The notes under the pieces were generated by a model. The model saw only the letters and a program-made list of their open reading frames with translations. It did not search any database and had not been told where the DNA came from. Positions 40,257 to 51,470 of a stretch of DNA of 64,000 bases are shown here, one piece after another. Source of the stretch: Symsagittifera roscoffensis (lineage: Eukaryota; Xenacoelomorpha; Acoela; Convolutidae); assembly GCF_963678635.1 (NCBI RefSeq), contig NC_087071.1, positions 36,199,680 through 36,263,679 of the forward strand, written 5' to 3'. Position numbers and translations under genes: made by a program. Positions within the stretch are counted from its first letter, which is position 1. Each line of letters begins with the position of its first letter.

Positions 40257-41534
40257 ATTAGGATCAAAATTCTGAAAATTAGGTTCAAAAAAAATAGACG
40301 GAGCCCGTTTTTGATTATGAAAATTCTCAGATGATTTAATTCTTAACAGGATAATTTCGGATCACAATTTTTGAATGTCTTCTTGTGTAAAAATCTAAGG
40401 GTAAAATTGACAAATCAGCAGCTTAGAATCGATATCGGACTACGCGTAAGTTCAAAATTTTGTAGAAAAATTATTCGTTTGTGGTAAAGATGAAAACTGC
40501 AGTGAGATTCTCGAGGCTTTCAAATTTGAATGCCCTTATGAAGCAAGGTTTCGCCGCCACTCTCATTCCTTCTCTTTTAGAGCCACGATGCCTCCACAGG
40601 ACAGATCAGAAGCGACCAGACGGTTTGAAGCTCATCCGCTGCTCCCTAGCCCCTAGTTGAATAAGAGCAGGCTCGGTTTGTAACTCCGGAACGGCGGCGG
40701 CCGATGCGTAATATTGCAGAACTTAGAGATGTAATTAATGATGGATCTATTATTTAACCAAAAGCTTTCGAAATTCAGATTTTTCTTAGATAGCTATGCA
40801 GAAACTTGAGCCCAAGTAGAGATCAACTCAGGGCAGGTAGTTTGTAAAGCAGAGAACTCCCTCGTTTTATTGATGATAAAAACTTCTTTCGAAGAAATTT
40901 TTTTATTGGTTGAGACAATGGAATAAAAGCGCCATTTAGAATAAGTATCTGATTGACATGTAGCCTCATATCAGGTCAATCTTTTCGAGTTTCTTTCAAC
41001 CCCGGTTTATTATTTCCAGGTGTTCGTTTTTTCAATCTGATTGGCTTGATTCCCCTGGTTGGCATGGTTTTTTGAATGTATGAAATGATTAAGGACTAGT
41101 GATGTAACTTCTGTTGCCTGTCGATCTTGACTTTATATTTTTGTTTTTATTTTTGCCATAATTTATTTTATGGAATCAATTCTTTCATCATCATAATCAT
41201 CATAGTTTCTGACCTTCTGATTTATATCAGGTTGTGAGGTAGAACTTGGATTAGATGACCACCTTGCCGAGATTTGTCAACAGTTTAGAAGTACCAGCAA
41301 GAGGAAAATTTATAAACCATCTGCGATTTTTAACGGTGTCAAAAGACTTCAGAAAAAAAGACCTGCTCAATTATAGGAATTTGAGACTCCAAAATATTCC
41401 GAAGGTGACACTAATTTTAAGGGTATTTTCCTCAAAATAGTTTTAGCTTACTTTTCATCAAACGCTGAACGTTAACTTCAGTTTAGTTTTCTGATGTTTT
41501 TTGGCTTAAGTATTTCTTGTTTTTAGAAAAAACG
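40257..41534. other. Intergenic region upstream of ELP2
   Basis: No gene seen. Near the Penelope breakpoint there is a short direct repeat (CTGAAAATTAGG, at 40251 and 40272). The last 20 bases, TTTCTTGTTTTTAG, look like a splice acceptor directly before the ELP2 start, so a 5' untranslated intron or trans-splice site is possible. Confidence 0.5.
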
Positions 41535-42458
41535 ATGGCAACACAAAATAGTTCGTTAAATGTTCAGTTTGAAAACTGCTTTGCGGCTGTGAACCGATCG
41601 CCAAATTGCCTTAAATGGGTGAGCGGTAATCATTTTGTGACAGCTGCACATCGAACTGTTGTGTTGTACGAAGTCGGTTGTAGTATTCTGAATTATTCAA
41701 AAGCTCTCTTCAACTTAAACGGTCATGATTTTGTTATTAGTTGTCTTGAAACCTTAGTTTTTTACGAATCTGTTGTAATTGCTACTGGTGATAAAAAAGG
41801 GAACGTTATTCTATGGAAACTATCCAAAGACGGCGTAAAATGGAGTTACGGTTCTTGTACTTCGCTGAAAAATATTCACACTATGTCTATCAACTGCATC
41901 AAGCTTTTATCTACTTCTGGAGGTTTTATTACCCTTTCTTGCGGAGACAACCAAGTAAAATTCTCGTCCGTTAAATTTTTGAGCTCTTCAAACTCCGAAT
42001 TTACGTTAAGCTCTTCATCAGAAATCGATCTTAAGCAAGTTATTGCGTTTCAAATTGATGCTATTGTTACGAATGATGGCTCTTTATTTGTGTTTGCTGC
42101 GCTAGATGATTGTTGTTTGCACATTTACCTTTCGGAAATGGCTTCATTAGATGCAGATTTAAGTAAGACGAATTTCAATGAAGTTTTCAAAAGCGAACCA
42201 ATTGGAGATTGGATTCGTGGAATTTCACTGATTTATCTGCCTGAGTCCAGCTCAGATTTTCTCGCCAGTGACGTCATATTGGTCGCCGTTGGAAGTCAGG
42301 ATAACCTTGTTCAAATTTTTGGAGTTTACAAAAACGTCAGGGTTGGATCTCTTGGTGACACCGAGTCTTCGCTTAGAAAGACTCAGATTGTAAATTTAGA
42401 AAAAAAGACTCTTTGGAATATTTACCCCGAATCAATTTTGAGTGCTCATACTGACAAG
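41535..42458 (+). CDS. ELP2: Elongator complex protein 2, first coding exon
   Basis: WD40-repeat subunit of Elongator, which modifies wobble uridine of tRNAs. Starts MATQNSSLNVQFENCFAAVN; ATG at 41535 in a good context (AACGATGG) just after a putative acceptor. Recognisable blocks: LNGHDFVISC, ATGDKKGNVILWKL, DDCCLHIYL, GDWIRGISLIYLP followed by VGSQDNLVQIFGV, and SAHTDK at the exon end. The WIRG and SQDxxVxIxxV blocks are typical of ELP2. 308 codons here; the whole protein is usually about 800 residues. Ends with AAG and a GTAAGA donor, phase 0. Confidence 0.85.
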
Positions 42459-42550
42459 GTAAGAATGATATTTAATGTTTAACTAAACATAAATTGTTAA
42501 GTGGAAGATTGGAATTAAATCAACTCATCAGCAAAGCTGTTTTGCTTTAG
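42459..42550 (+). other. ELP2: ELP2 intron, 92 bp, GT-AG
   Basis: Donor GTAAGA, acceptor TTTTGCTTTAG. Removing it joins HTDK to VFSVQF in frame, as expected for a WD40 strand. Confidence 0.85.
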
Positions 42551-42770
42551 GTGTTCTCAGTGCAATTTCTGAACTACAAATTATCTCAAAGTGAAATTGC
42601 CCTCCTTTCCTCCAGTTTTGACCGCTCTGTAGTTTTATGGTCTTTCACGTTAGTAGATGCTCAGACTGGGCTGTGTAATCTCGGTGTGAATGGAGGTGAG
42701 AGTAACTTGTCTTCGAATGCCGTGTGGGAAGACGTGATGCGAGTAGGGGACGTTGGAGGAAATGATTTAG
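42551..42770 (+). CDS. ELP2: Elongator complex protein 2, second coding exon
   Basis: Encodes ALLSSSFDRSVVLW and VWEDVMRVGDVGGNDLG, the strongly conserved LLSxSxDxxxxLW and RVGxVGGNxLG blocks of ELP2. Ends GATTTAG followed by GTAAAA, splitting a Gly codon (phase 1), matching the G after NxL in the family. No later exon is found in the window: 217 bases on, the intron is entered by the inverted gypsy-like copy 3, and the sequence after the N gap shows no ELP2 similarity. Confidence 0.85.
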
Positions 42771-43865
42771 GTAAAACATGATTTCATAATTGGTAAAAGG
42801 CGGATTTTCTTTCAAATGTGGCAAATTTTTACCTTGCGATTAGCAAAAATTTAGCAACTGAATACTAAGACCTTTTTCTCATTAAAAACTAAATTCACAT
42901 GAATCTTTTGGTGGACTCCTATGCTTACTTTAATAGGATACTGAGTTTGAGCAGAGGTAGAGCTCAAGCTTATGATGAAAAAGTCCCACAGCGCAACCTT
43001 CCGACGAAGCACGAATCAGAGAGAAAAGGCCCTAACAGCGGAAAAGTGCTTAAAAGGAGGGTCGAAGTATTCTGAAATTTTCTATTTTTAAAATTTCGAT
43101 CGTCAAGTGGATATTTCTCAGAAATATGAAAAACGGCCATTTTGACCAAAAAAGCTGAGAAAAACAGAACAACCGCAAATCCAGTGAAAAACAGTCACAC
43201 GAAAACGATAGAAAAACGAAGCCTCTTATCGTGACAATCACGCACAATAAGACCCTTAGTGGAAAAAATTAGTGGGAAAGGAGGCTTTGGAGGGGAAGTG
43301 GTGGAAAGCAGCACCCTCCCGTGCCACGAATTGGGAGTGATAACAACATTATCTCGAGGAGAACACGGAAGCGGAGGCTTGGGCCCCCAGAGACTGTTAT
43401 ATGGTGAAAGACTAAAGTAACTTAATTTTTTAGCTACTCTGATGCATAGAACTTTGAATTGACACCGGTATTATTTGATGTTTGAGAATATGAGAAGCTA
43501 GGAAGAGGAAAGTGTCAATCCATCTCCAATGGATTTAATATAGAACTGTCACCAAAAACATAATAAAATAGTGTATTCGAGCCGTGTTTTTAATAGCAAT
43601 CACGTAGTCTGAGGATCCGAGACTCAGCTATGTGGTTGTGTTCGCATGTAAACGAAAGCTGATCAAAAGCCGTTTGACTGATGGCCTAAAAATAGTAACT
43701 TTTTACTTAGCCCTAAACAGACCAGAAAATCAACTGGCAAGGTCGAGACGGTGAAAAACGAGTAGAATTAAGGTAACTGACGCCTGCCAGTCGTTAATAG
43801 ATACTTTTTCTACGCTCCATCGCTGTGTAGTATTTGGGCGAATGTCACATAGACGTTTTTATGGC

Positions 43866-44828
43866 GCTCCTGGGTGGGCCTGTTAAAGGCAAGAGACCAT
43901 CATGATCAGCAAACGTTTCAGCGACGAACCCTCCGCTCCGGGCGTATGCCTGAGTTAGAGGCCTTAATGACAGTTATTGTACTAGGGGAAAGGTGCGTAC
44001 CCTCCGCCTAGTACTATTTAACTTTTTAACTTAGTTAACATCGAAAATTCCGGGGGCCGGAGGGTTAGGTGAGAAGTCATGAGCGCGCTTGTCCCAAGGT
44101 CCCGGGACCAAAAACAATTAAAGAGAAAGCGTAAAACCAAACAAAAATAGTGTATTACCAAGAAAAAGCAAAAATAAATTTAGTTGAAAATAAAAAAAAT
44201 ACAAAAAACAGTAAAAAACCCAAAAAAAGACCAAAAACAGTAAAAAATATAAAGTGACAGTTATTATGTTATTTCCGGACGAGATGTGATCTGAACTTCC
44301 TGTTTGTTGTTGTTTCAGATTGATTTTTATTATTTCTGATGGAAAGATTGTGTGTTTTGGTGAAGGGTTGGGTACCCTCCCTTGAGTGTAATTTGAGTAT
44401 TTAAGCACGTTAATGGTGATTTTGCCGGTGACCGGAGGGTAGAGTGGCAAGCTGACCGACGTGTTCCACACTCAACAGGGACATCAGGGACAACATCCAC
44501 AACGACTGTTGGGTATCGTTGAAACAATTTTAGTATCGCTCGGGTACTATTTCATTAAAACTTAAGTGGTGGGGGGCACGATTGGCGTGGTCCGATTGTA
44601 CCCTCCGTCGATCACAAATTTCCGAGTTAAGGGTCTTAGTTCGGGTATTTTGGTGCAAAGGAGGGTATAGTAATATTCATTAACGACTACTAATAGGTTA
44701 TTATCCTAATTATATTTTACCTATCTCCTATTTAGACCCAAGAAACACCCAACTTTTGCCGAAAATTACAGATTTTCGACCAAACTATAGACCCCCAAGT
44801 TTTTGGATATCCGAGCTTTTCCGAACAG
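43866..44828 (+). other. Segment present in copy 3, absent from copies 1 and 2
   Basis: Copies 1 and 2 read TTTTTATGG-CAAAAAGC (in this orientation) where copy 3 has 963 bases in between. The segment carries six or more ACCCTCC/GGAGGGT words like the flanking element sequence and has GC at both ends but no terminal repeats. More likely an original part lost from copies 1 and 2 at a GC microhomology than a later insertion. Confidence 0.65.
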
Positions 44829-45607
44829 CAAAAAGCTTTTATATAGGGAGTAGCTACGTAGTTCGATCCCCCTGACTAAAGAAACCGCGTGAGAAAAGAC
44901 TCAGTAGAAGTTGGAAAAAACGAAAATTTTTCGATCAAAATTTCGATAATTTTCTGAATTTTGTCAATCTGTTTTGGGGATCGAGTTTTTGAGTTTTTAG
45001 AGTTAGAGCAATAACAACGTGCTCGGCTGCCAGAAAAATTCTTGAGTAACCCTCTGATTAGCTCCGTGGATAGAGCTAACGAATTAAGGATTTGAAAAGG
45101 AAGGAATCGGAGGGTCCAAATTTGATAGTTATTGGCCAAATTTTTGTCTCCAAACCATTTTTGGTCCGGTTTTTTGCATTGTTCCAGTGCTGTATAGGGC
45201 TACTCGTTTCAATTGTTTTTAGGCACTTTCAAAAGGAATTGCGGAAAAAAATTTTCAGAACCTATATAGTTGGTGAAAAAAGGCCATTTTGACAAACACG
45301 TTTTTGGTGATTTCTCAAAGACTAGCCAACCGATTGGGATAATTTTGGTACCATAAGTCGACGTTTTTGACCACTCTTCCGCAACCGTTTTTGGGTTGAT
45401 AGTCTCGGAAAAGAAATTTTTTTTTAGAATTTGTTAATTCGGAGGGTCCAAATTATAGCCAACCCTCCGAGCGGCAGAAAATTTTATCAAAACACCTTTT
45501 TATGTTACTGGGAAGGTTGACCGTGTCAGCCAACTTGGTTTTAAGTAAGTTACACCGCAATCGGAGGCTTTATCGCGGTAAAATAAACTTTTTTCCTGAT
45601 TTTTGGG

Positions 45608-45980
45608 GAACCCTCCGAAGTAACCCTCCGGAGTGGCTTAAGCCCCTTAGCAACCCTCCTTAGTGGAAATTTTCCACGAGACCCTCCGAAGAAGTTAAAA
45701 CAACCCCCATAAAGAATTTAGCTTGTTTTGACGCTTTCTTAAACTGGTTGAAGGCCCTTTCCAAAAATTTGAAAATTTTGGAAGAACCCTCCGAAGTGAC
45801 CCTCCGGAGCATATTAAGCCTCTTATTGACCCTCCTTAGTGAGTTAAGGGGGACGCTCCGAAGTCTCTTGGGTAACTAAGGTACCCTCCGAAGTAACCCT
45901 CCGGAGTAGGCTAAGTGTCTTAAAAACCCTCCGAAGTAACCCTCCGGAGTGACTTAAACCTCTTAGCAACCCTCCTTATT
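45608..45980 (+). repeat. ACCCTCCGAAGT module cluster, copy 3
   Basis: Reverse complement of the GGAGGGT cluster of copy 1, with the same three modules and the ACCCTCCGAAGTnACCCTCCGGAG pairs. Confidence 0.8.
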
Positions 45981-46189
45981 GAAAACTTAGGGAAACCTTC
46001 TGGGGCAATTTGAGAAACGGAAAATATCCATTTAGGGTTGGGATAAGGGGGCAACTAACAACGGGCGTGCATATTAGGATCATAGGAGCCCATTTGACCC
46101 GGAATTTTGTCATCAACTTTGGATTCTAGATCGGGTGTATCAGAAGTACCCGAACCAAATTTTTTTTGATTGTTATTTTGGTTGTGTGG

Positions 46190-46540
46190 TTGCCTTGAGC
46201 TACTTAATAGGGAAGCTCGGGCAATCCGGGAACACATAGAAGAAGACCTCGGTTAGTGTATTAGGCAGATACACACTCACTTGAGAAGAAAAGTTGTTGC
46301 CTGCTCTCGTGCACTTGGAGCGTTCCGGGTGTGGGAGAGCTTTTTCATGGACTTTCGATCAGAGGTTGCCTTGAGCTACTTAGTAGGACAGCTCGGGCAA
46401 TCGCAGGACAACTAAAAGAAGACCTCGGTGGGTGTATTAGGCAAATACACACTCACTTGAGAGGACTGTGTCCTGGGCTTTGTTCTTTCGGATCGTTCCG
46501 ATTGAGGGAAGTCTTTTTCTTTGAGACTAAGTTTTATTGA
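46190..46540 (+). repeat. Two 176-bp tandem repeats with hairpins, copy 3 leader
   Basis: Starts at 46190 and 46366. Each has the 35-base TTGCC..GGCAA hairpin, GACCTCGG, then the GTGTATT..ATACAC hairpin and CACTCACTTGAG. The second halves of the two repeats have diverged, but the hairpin stems have not. Confidence 0.75.
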
Positions 46541-46943
46541 TCTGATTCTGAATCATCACTGCTTTTCACCAAAGATTATTTGATTTTAACAAAGCAGTGA
46601 CTTGATAAGAGTGTGGCGATAAATTGATACTGACGAAAGGTTGCTGTCACCTGTAGGATATTCTCATCTGATTATCAATTGTGTTTTGTGTATTGATTAT
46701 ATCTTGTGAAAATTTTGTGATACTGTTATACCATACAACGGGGTTGAGTTAGCATTATATCAATACTGAATAGGCCCTGTGTGTAACTTTAGCTGAGTCA
46801 CTAGTATTGTCATTAGGAAATCTAGGAGACATTTTGATACTAACGGAATCGAGTAGGCAGCGTTAAGTAATTTAACTTGAACTTGTTTGCGGTACGCGTG
46901 CATTGCCATTAAATTGTGCGAGCATTACCGTTTAATACAACGA

Positions 46944-47237
46944 ATGCAGCGTAGGAACTCGCTAGGATTGACTACTAAGATTCCCAGGCTGAGCAAGGGA
47001 AGTACGCGAAAGCTTAGAACTAGGCGTAGCCAATCTTCGGTTTGCAGCGTTCCAGACGTTTTTGCTGATAACGAATCGACTAAAGGTCAAGCTGATCTTT
47101 CAGTGAGCGAAATGAAACTAAGAAGCGAGAAGAACCTCGATGGCAATCAAGATCGAAGCGCCGAGGCTGGAATGGCGAGCGAGACGCTTAAGGACCCCTT
47201 TGACGAAGGGGAACAAACGCTTTCGAACCGACTTTGA
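46944..47237 (+). CDS. Small ORF overlapping gag, copy 3
   Basis: First ATG at 46944 (MQRRNSLG). Ends CTT-TGA-G at 47232-47238; gag (from 47140) is in the +1 phase. One replacement (TRRSQ for TRLSQ) relative to copies 1 and 2. Basic N-terminal half, acidic C-terminal half. Confidence 0.45.
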   Translation: MQRRNSLGLTTKIPRLSKGSTRKLRTRRSQSSVCSVPDVFADNESTKGQADLSVSEMKLRSEKNLDGNQDRSAEAGMASETLKDPFDEGEQTLSNRL

Positions 47238-50200
47238 GCCGAGCGAGGACCTCGAACGGGAGGTAGTCGAGAGGACAGAGGAGGCCTTGGAGCGTTCCGA
47301 GGTCGAGCCTCGAGAGGAATTATTGTTCAGGGGGATGTCCAAATCAGAGACTGAGAGTCATAAGTGGAGAAAAGATCTTTCACAACCGACCAATACACAC
47401 TTTTCTCTGGCAAAGCAGAGCAAGAACGCGATGATGTCGAGTATAAGTCCGAGTGAAGAACAAACGGGTTCGAAGGCAAAGAAGAGTTGGAAGTCTCTGT
47501 ACGATGAGCCCATGGCGTCACTACAAACCGAAGGTCTATCTTCCAGTTATGACCATCCGGAGATAACACACCCGGATGTGAACTTCACGCCGTGTCCGAG
47601 GAACGACATCAGCAGAAAAGCGTTGTCCACTTCGCCGACCAGGCCTATGTCTGTTGGGATAACCCTAGGAGTATCCTCGACGTTCGACAGATTGATGACG
47701 TCGATGGGCAAGCAAAAAGGCGGTGCGTCATCAAGTACCAGTCTGCAGCCGCAGTTGACCTCATCTTCTCTGGGGCTAACCCCACCATTAGGGGCAACTG
47801 GCGATATAAGTGAAATGTTTGCTGGCGTAATGACTGGTCTGGAAGAACTGAGACGGGACATGACTAAAAAAATAGATCAAGTTGACGAGAGAGCTCACCG
47901 GGGTCGAGAGAATTTGAGGGATGAACTGACGCACGTGAAGTCGCATGCGAGAGTTGATCAGGCTCAATTGATTCGCAACACCGATCAACGCCTGGCGGAG
48001 AGCCTGGCACGGGCAAAAAAGGAGTCAGAGGAAAGAGAGGCTAGGATGACAAGAGAGATCGAGCGATTGTTGAACGATCACGATAATACCTACGCCCACA
48101 CGATGACTACCCTGGAAAAAAGGTTAGATGCCAAATCTGACCCAATGATGCGGAAGCTTGACGCGATCTTAAATGGGAACAATTGGGAGGAGCGTTCCAA
48201 CCCAAGAGAGCGCTCACGTCATGCGAATGATGGAGATGATACGGGCAGCTATGCCAGGGCCCAGCAAATTTCGAGAACGAACTACAAACCTAGGAATAGG
48301 GAGCGGCCCAGGGCAGCCCCCTCGAAGTCTAGCTGGACGAATCCAGCCCCGCCGGAAGCAGATGCTACTCCGGAGACAAGGTTGCCCACTGTGCCACCAG
48401 TCAGGTCAGTGCCAGATCTGACTAAGGTCTTGCAGGACACAACGATGTATGCCTCGATGTTTGAACCTCTGAATAGATCCCTCGAAACATTCATCACCAA
48501 GCTCTCGAAGTCAACCGAGAGAGGAGAGAGGTCAAGAAGGACATTGAAGAAGCCTAAACCATACAAGGACGAGTCAGATGGCTGCATTGATGCTTGGATA
48601 GAGGTGATGAAGTTGCACTGTGAAGAGGAGAGTCTCTCCAAGAAACAGGAATGCAGCGCACTAACGAGCAACCTGGAGGGTACTGCCATAAATTGTGTAA
48701 TGGCGAAAAGAGCCAATGAAAGAGACAGCGCTCGCAAGATATTCGACATCCTGCTGAATCGTTTTGGCGTTGGAGTACAAGGGCACCAGGCTATGGTGAA
48801 GTTCGAAAAGAGGCGTCAAAGAGATGACGAATCCATAGACAAATTTTTGGACGACCTTGAATTGCTTAGGAGGAGAAGCAATCCCGATGAGAGAATATCC
48901 GAGCGAAACTTGGCGATAGCTTCGAAGTTCATGGACGGAGTAAAGAGTGAGGAGTTCAAAACGATGTTAGCCACACACTTCACCTTGTCGCTTGATCAGG
49001 TACCCACGCCTGATGATTTGCGTATGAAGTCACGTGAATACTTGCTCATAAAACCAAAGGCGCAAAATCGTTACAGCAATTATCGCAACTACAGCGGGAC
49101 GAACACTGGTGCGATCTTCAGTTGGTACAAGCCTCGCGACGACATGGATAAGAGGAGGTCATGTGCGAATTGTGGTTCGATGGACCATCATGTTTCCGCG
49201 TGTTCTGCTTACAAACAGAACATGAAGGCAATAGGCTACTTTCTCGACGACGTCGATGCGACCGACAAGGATTACGAAGAGTACGTTAGAGGGCTCATCA
49301 CGAAATATGGACCGAGGTGCTTCTTCTGTAACTTGGAGGGACACTTCAAGTCGGACTGCACTCAGTTTTGGGATGCAGTGGCGGAAGCAAAACACCCCCG
49401 CCACGAAGAGGCGCTTTCGGGTGTCAAGGCCAGTCGAGCACGTCTGATGAGTGAGGCCGAGTCTCGGAGAAAAGAGACGGCGCCGAGCACCTTTACGACT
49501 AAGAAGGTGAAGACATTGCCTGACGAGGTGGTAGCTTCGAGCCTGGAGGCGGAGTCGGCCAGCCCACTCAAAGTAGATTATGGTTTGGCGGCAAGGACAG
49601 CGTCACAGAATGTCAAACAGGAGCTAGCCACGAAAGAAGTGGAGCATTGGGTAAGGTCGGAACTGGAAAGCACGGATCTTTGGGAAAAGTTTAACATTCT
49701 GAGTAAAACGACGCAAGAAGAGGACAAACAGGATCCCAGAAAGCAGGGACTAAAACTGAATGTCATATCTGGTAGAACTTTTGGAATGACGAAAGAAGGG
49801 ACGAAGATAACGTCCATCGTCTCAGTCGCAGGACACCAGGTGGTCAAGAACTTGAGTGAACCATCCGAGATTACACTAGTCCACCTGGACATTTATGCAG
49901 TCTACCTGAGGGAGAAAGATCCCAAGCTGGACTCCAGGGCAGTGCGAGCGCTGCTCACGACAGGAGGTCCAAGGCTGATGAGAGTGGATGGACATTGCAT
50001 AGAGGTCCATGGCCCATATCCGATTCTGATGAAAGTGGACGGCATCAACATTTTTACAAAAGCTCACGTAACTGATGCGAGTGATCAGGTATGCCGGATA
50101 GATATTGGCCAAGAAGAGCTGAAGGTGCGACGAATCGGACACAATGCCATGCTTGAACAGGATGCGGTCCACATAGGTTGCGAAACCGATCTGGCAGCAC

Positions 50201-50295
50201 ATGTGCTAGATGTGCAGGGCAAAAAAACTTTCAGTGAAAAGACTGTTAGACACGGGTACAGTGGTCAGTGTCATGCCAGTCAAAACTTGGACTGA
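47140..50295 (+). CDS. gag: Gag polyprotein, copy 3 (1051 aa)
   Basis: Full-length and open like the other two copies. Capsid-like region about 430-650, zinc knuckles from codons near 49162 (CANCGSMDHHVSAC) and 49318 (CFFCNLEGHFKSDC). Private replacements include EELLFRG, ESHKWRK, ERLLNDH and YSGTNTG. The start ATG has T at -3 and G at +4. Confidence 0.85.
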   Translation: MAIKIEAPRLEWRARRLRTPLTKGNKRFRTDFEPSEDLEREVVERTEEALERSEVEPREELLFRGMSKSETESHKWRKDLSQPTNTHFSLAKQSKNAMMSSISPSEEQTGSKAKKSWKSLYDEPMASLQTEGLSSSYDHPEITHPDVNFTPCPRNDISRKALSTSPTRPMSVGITLGVSSTFDRLMTSMGKQKGGASSSTSLQPQLTSSSLGLTPPLGATGDISEMFAGVMTGLEELRRDMTKKIDQVDERAHRGRENLRDELTHVKSHARVDQAQLIRNTDQRLAESLARAKKESEEREARMTREIERLLNDHDNTYAHTMTTLEKRLDAKSDPMMRKLDAILNGNNWEERSNPRERSRHANDGDDTGSYARAQQISRTNYKPRNRERPRAAPSKSSWTNPAPPEADATPETRLPTVPPVRSVPDLTKVLQDTTMYASMFEPLNRSLETFITKLSKSTERGERSRRTLKKPKPYKDESDGCIDAWIEVMKLHCEEESLSKKQECSALTSNLEGTAINCVMAKRANERDSARKIFDILLNRFGVGVQGHQAMVKFEKRRQRDDESIDKFLDDLELLRRRSNPDERISERNLAIASKFMDGVKSEEFKTMLATHFTLSLDQVPTPDDLRMKSREYLLIKPKAQNRYSNYRNYSGTNTGAIFSWYKPRDDMDKRRSCANCGSMDHHVSACSAYKQNMKAIGYFLDDVDATDKDYEEYVRGLITKYGPRCFFCNLEGHFKSDCTQFWDAVAEAKHPRHEEALSGVKASRARLMSEAESRRKETAPSTFTTKKVKTLPDEVVASSLEAESASPLKVDYGLAARTASQNVKQELATKEVEHWVRSELESTDLWEKFNILSKTTQEEDKQDPRKQGLKLNVISGRTFGMTKEGTKITSIVSVAGHQVVKNLSEPSEITLVHLDIYAVYLREKDPKLDSRAVRALLTTGGPRLMRVDGHCIEVHGPYPILMKVDGINIFTKAHVTDASDQVCRIDIGQEELKVRRIGHNAMLEQDAVHIGCETDLAAHVLDVQGKKTFSEKTVRHGYSGQCHASQNLD

Positions 50296-51328
50296 CATGG
50301 GCTTTGATAGGTCGGATCTGATACCGACAAACATCAGACTGGCAGCTGCCAATCAGGTAGCAATCTATGTGACAGGACGGACCCCTATTATATCACTGCA
50401 GCTTGGGGGAAGACATCTTTGGATGAGTTTCCTGGTGGTAGAAAATTTGGACGAATCCGATCAATTCATCCTAGGAAGGGACTTTGTACGCAATTTTGAT
50501 GTCACGATCGACCTCAATGACGAGTTGATCAAAATCAAAGATCCGGAGAGGAAGTATGAAAAGAAACCTCTTAATAAGATCTTAATAAACCAGGCTAAGG
50601 TTCCGATTTTTCTAGATCAAAAAGTGAGATTGAAACCAAACCAAGCCGTAGTAGCGACGTTTAGGATGAGGAATCTTAATGAACTCAGTAATGACAGACA
50701 GGTGTGCTTGGTACCAAATTCAAACAGTAAGAGCTCGGCTATTTTAGGAAGAAGCTTCTCACTCACTCAGAGCGGACTTTGTGCGAGTGTGTTGTTGAAC
50801 ACAGAAGCAACAACAGTGACAATACAGAGGGGAAAGAAACTTGGCTACGCATTGCCACTGAACAAGGACTTTCAGAGTGTAGAGAACTCGAAAAAGTTTG
50901 ATGTAACTAAATGTCCCTTGGATGCGAACCAAGAATGTATATTGAAGAGAGTAAATGAATTGAAATTTTCTAGGAAATTGTTTTCAATGAAGTCGGAAAC
51001 AGATGATGGGTTGTCTAGTTGTTCGAACTTTCCCGAGAGACCGACAAAAACAGAGTTAGCAGCGAATAAACCGGTCCTAACTGAGATAGAACATTTGAAG
51101 GGTAAAATATCAGACAAGGAACTAGATTCGCTCAGGGCGGTGCTAGGTCGGAACGCAGACGTTTTTTCGAAACATAAGGCCGATATAGGTTGCTGTAATT
51201 TTGTAGAACACGAGATTGAGATAGAAGACGGCTCGGTACCTCATAGGGAAGGGGCGAGAAGAATGAAACCTCATAAGTCAGAAGCGTGCAGGAATGAAAT
51301 CGAGATGTTGAGTACGAGATGTAATTGA
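50210..51328 (+). pseudogene. Protease and RT start, copy 3
   Basis: Protease LLDTGTVVSVMP and FILGRDFV intact; overlaps gag by 86 bases in the +1 phase with the A7 run at about 50220. Ends early at CRNEIEML because of a private lesion: about 86 bases (GAAATCGAGATG.. through GGCTAAAAAG) are duplicated in tandem between 51297 and 51470, shifting the RT frame. Confidence 0.8.
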
Positions 51329-51470
51329 GTACGACATGATCGAGCCGTCGAAGTCCCCGTGGGCTTGTGGCGTGGTCATGGCTAAAAAGGAAATCGAGAT
51401 GTAATTGAGTACGACATGATCGAGCCGTCGAAGTCCCCGTGGGCTTGTGGCGTGGTCATGGCTAAAAAGA

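Larger units (their letters stand above)
42987..46880 (+). promoter_or_regulatory. 5' region of gypsy-like copy 3
   Basis: Non-coding 3.9 kb. Same elements as in copy 1 with 963 extra bases (43866-44828). TATA-like TTTTATATAGGG near 44840, GGAGGGT/ACCCTCC cluster at 45608-45980, 176-bp repeats with hairpins at 46190-46224 and 46366-46400, AT-rich leader to 46880. No convincing protein frame. Confidence 0.6.

Noticed and set aside
43866-44828. A separate nested transposon in copy 3
   Set aside because: No terminal repeats or target-site duplication, and its ACCCTCC words match the host element, so deletion from the other copies is simpler.
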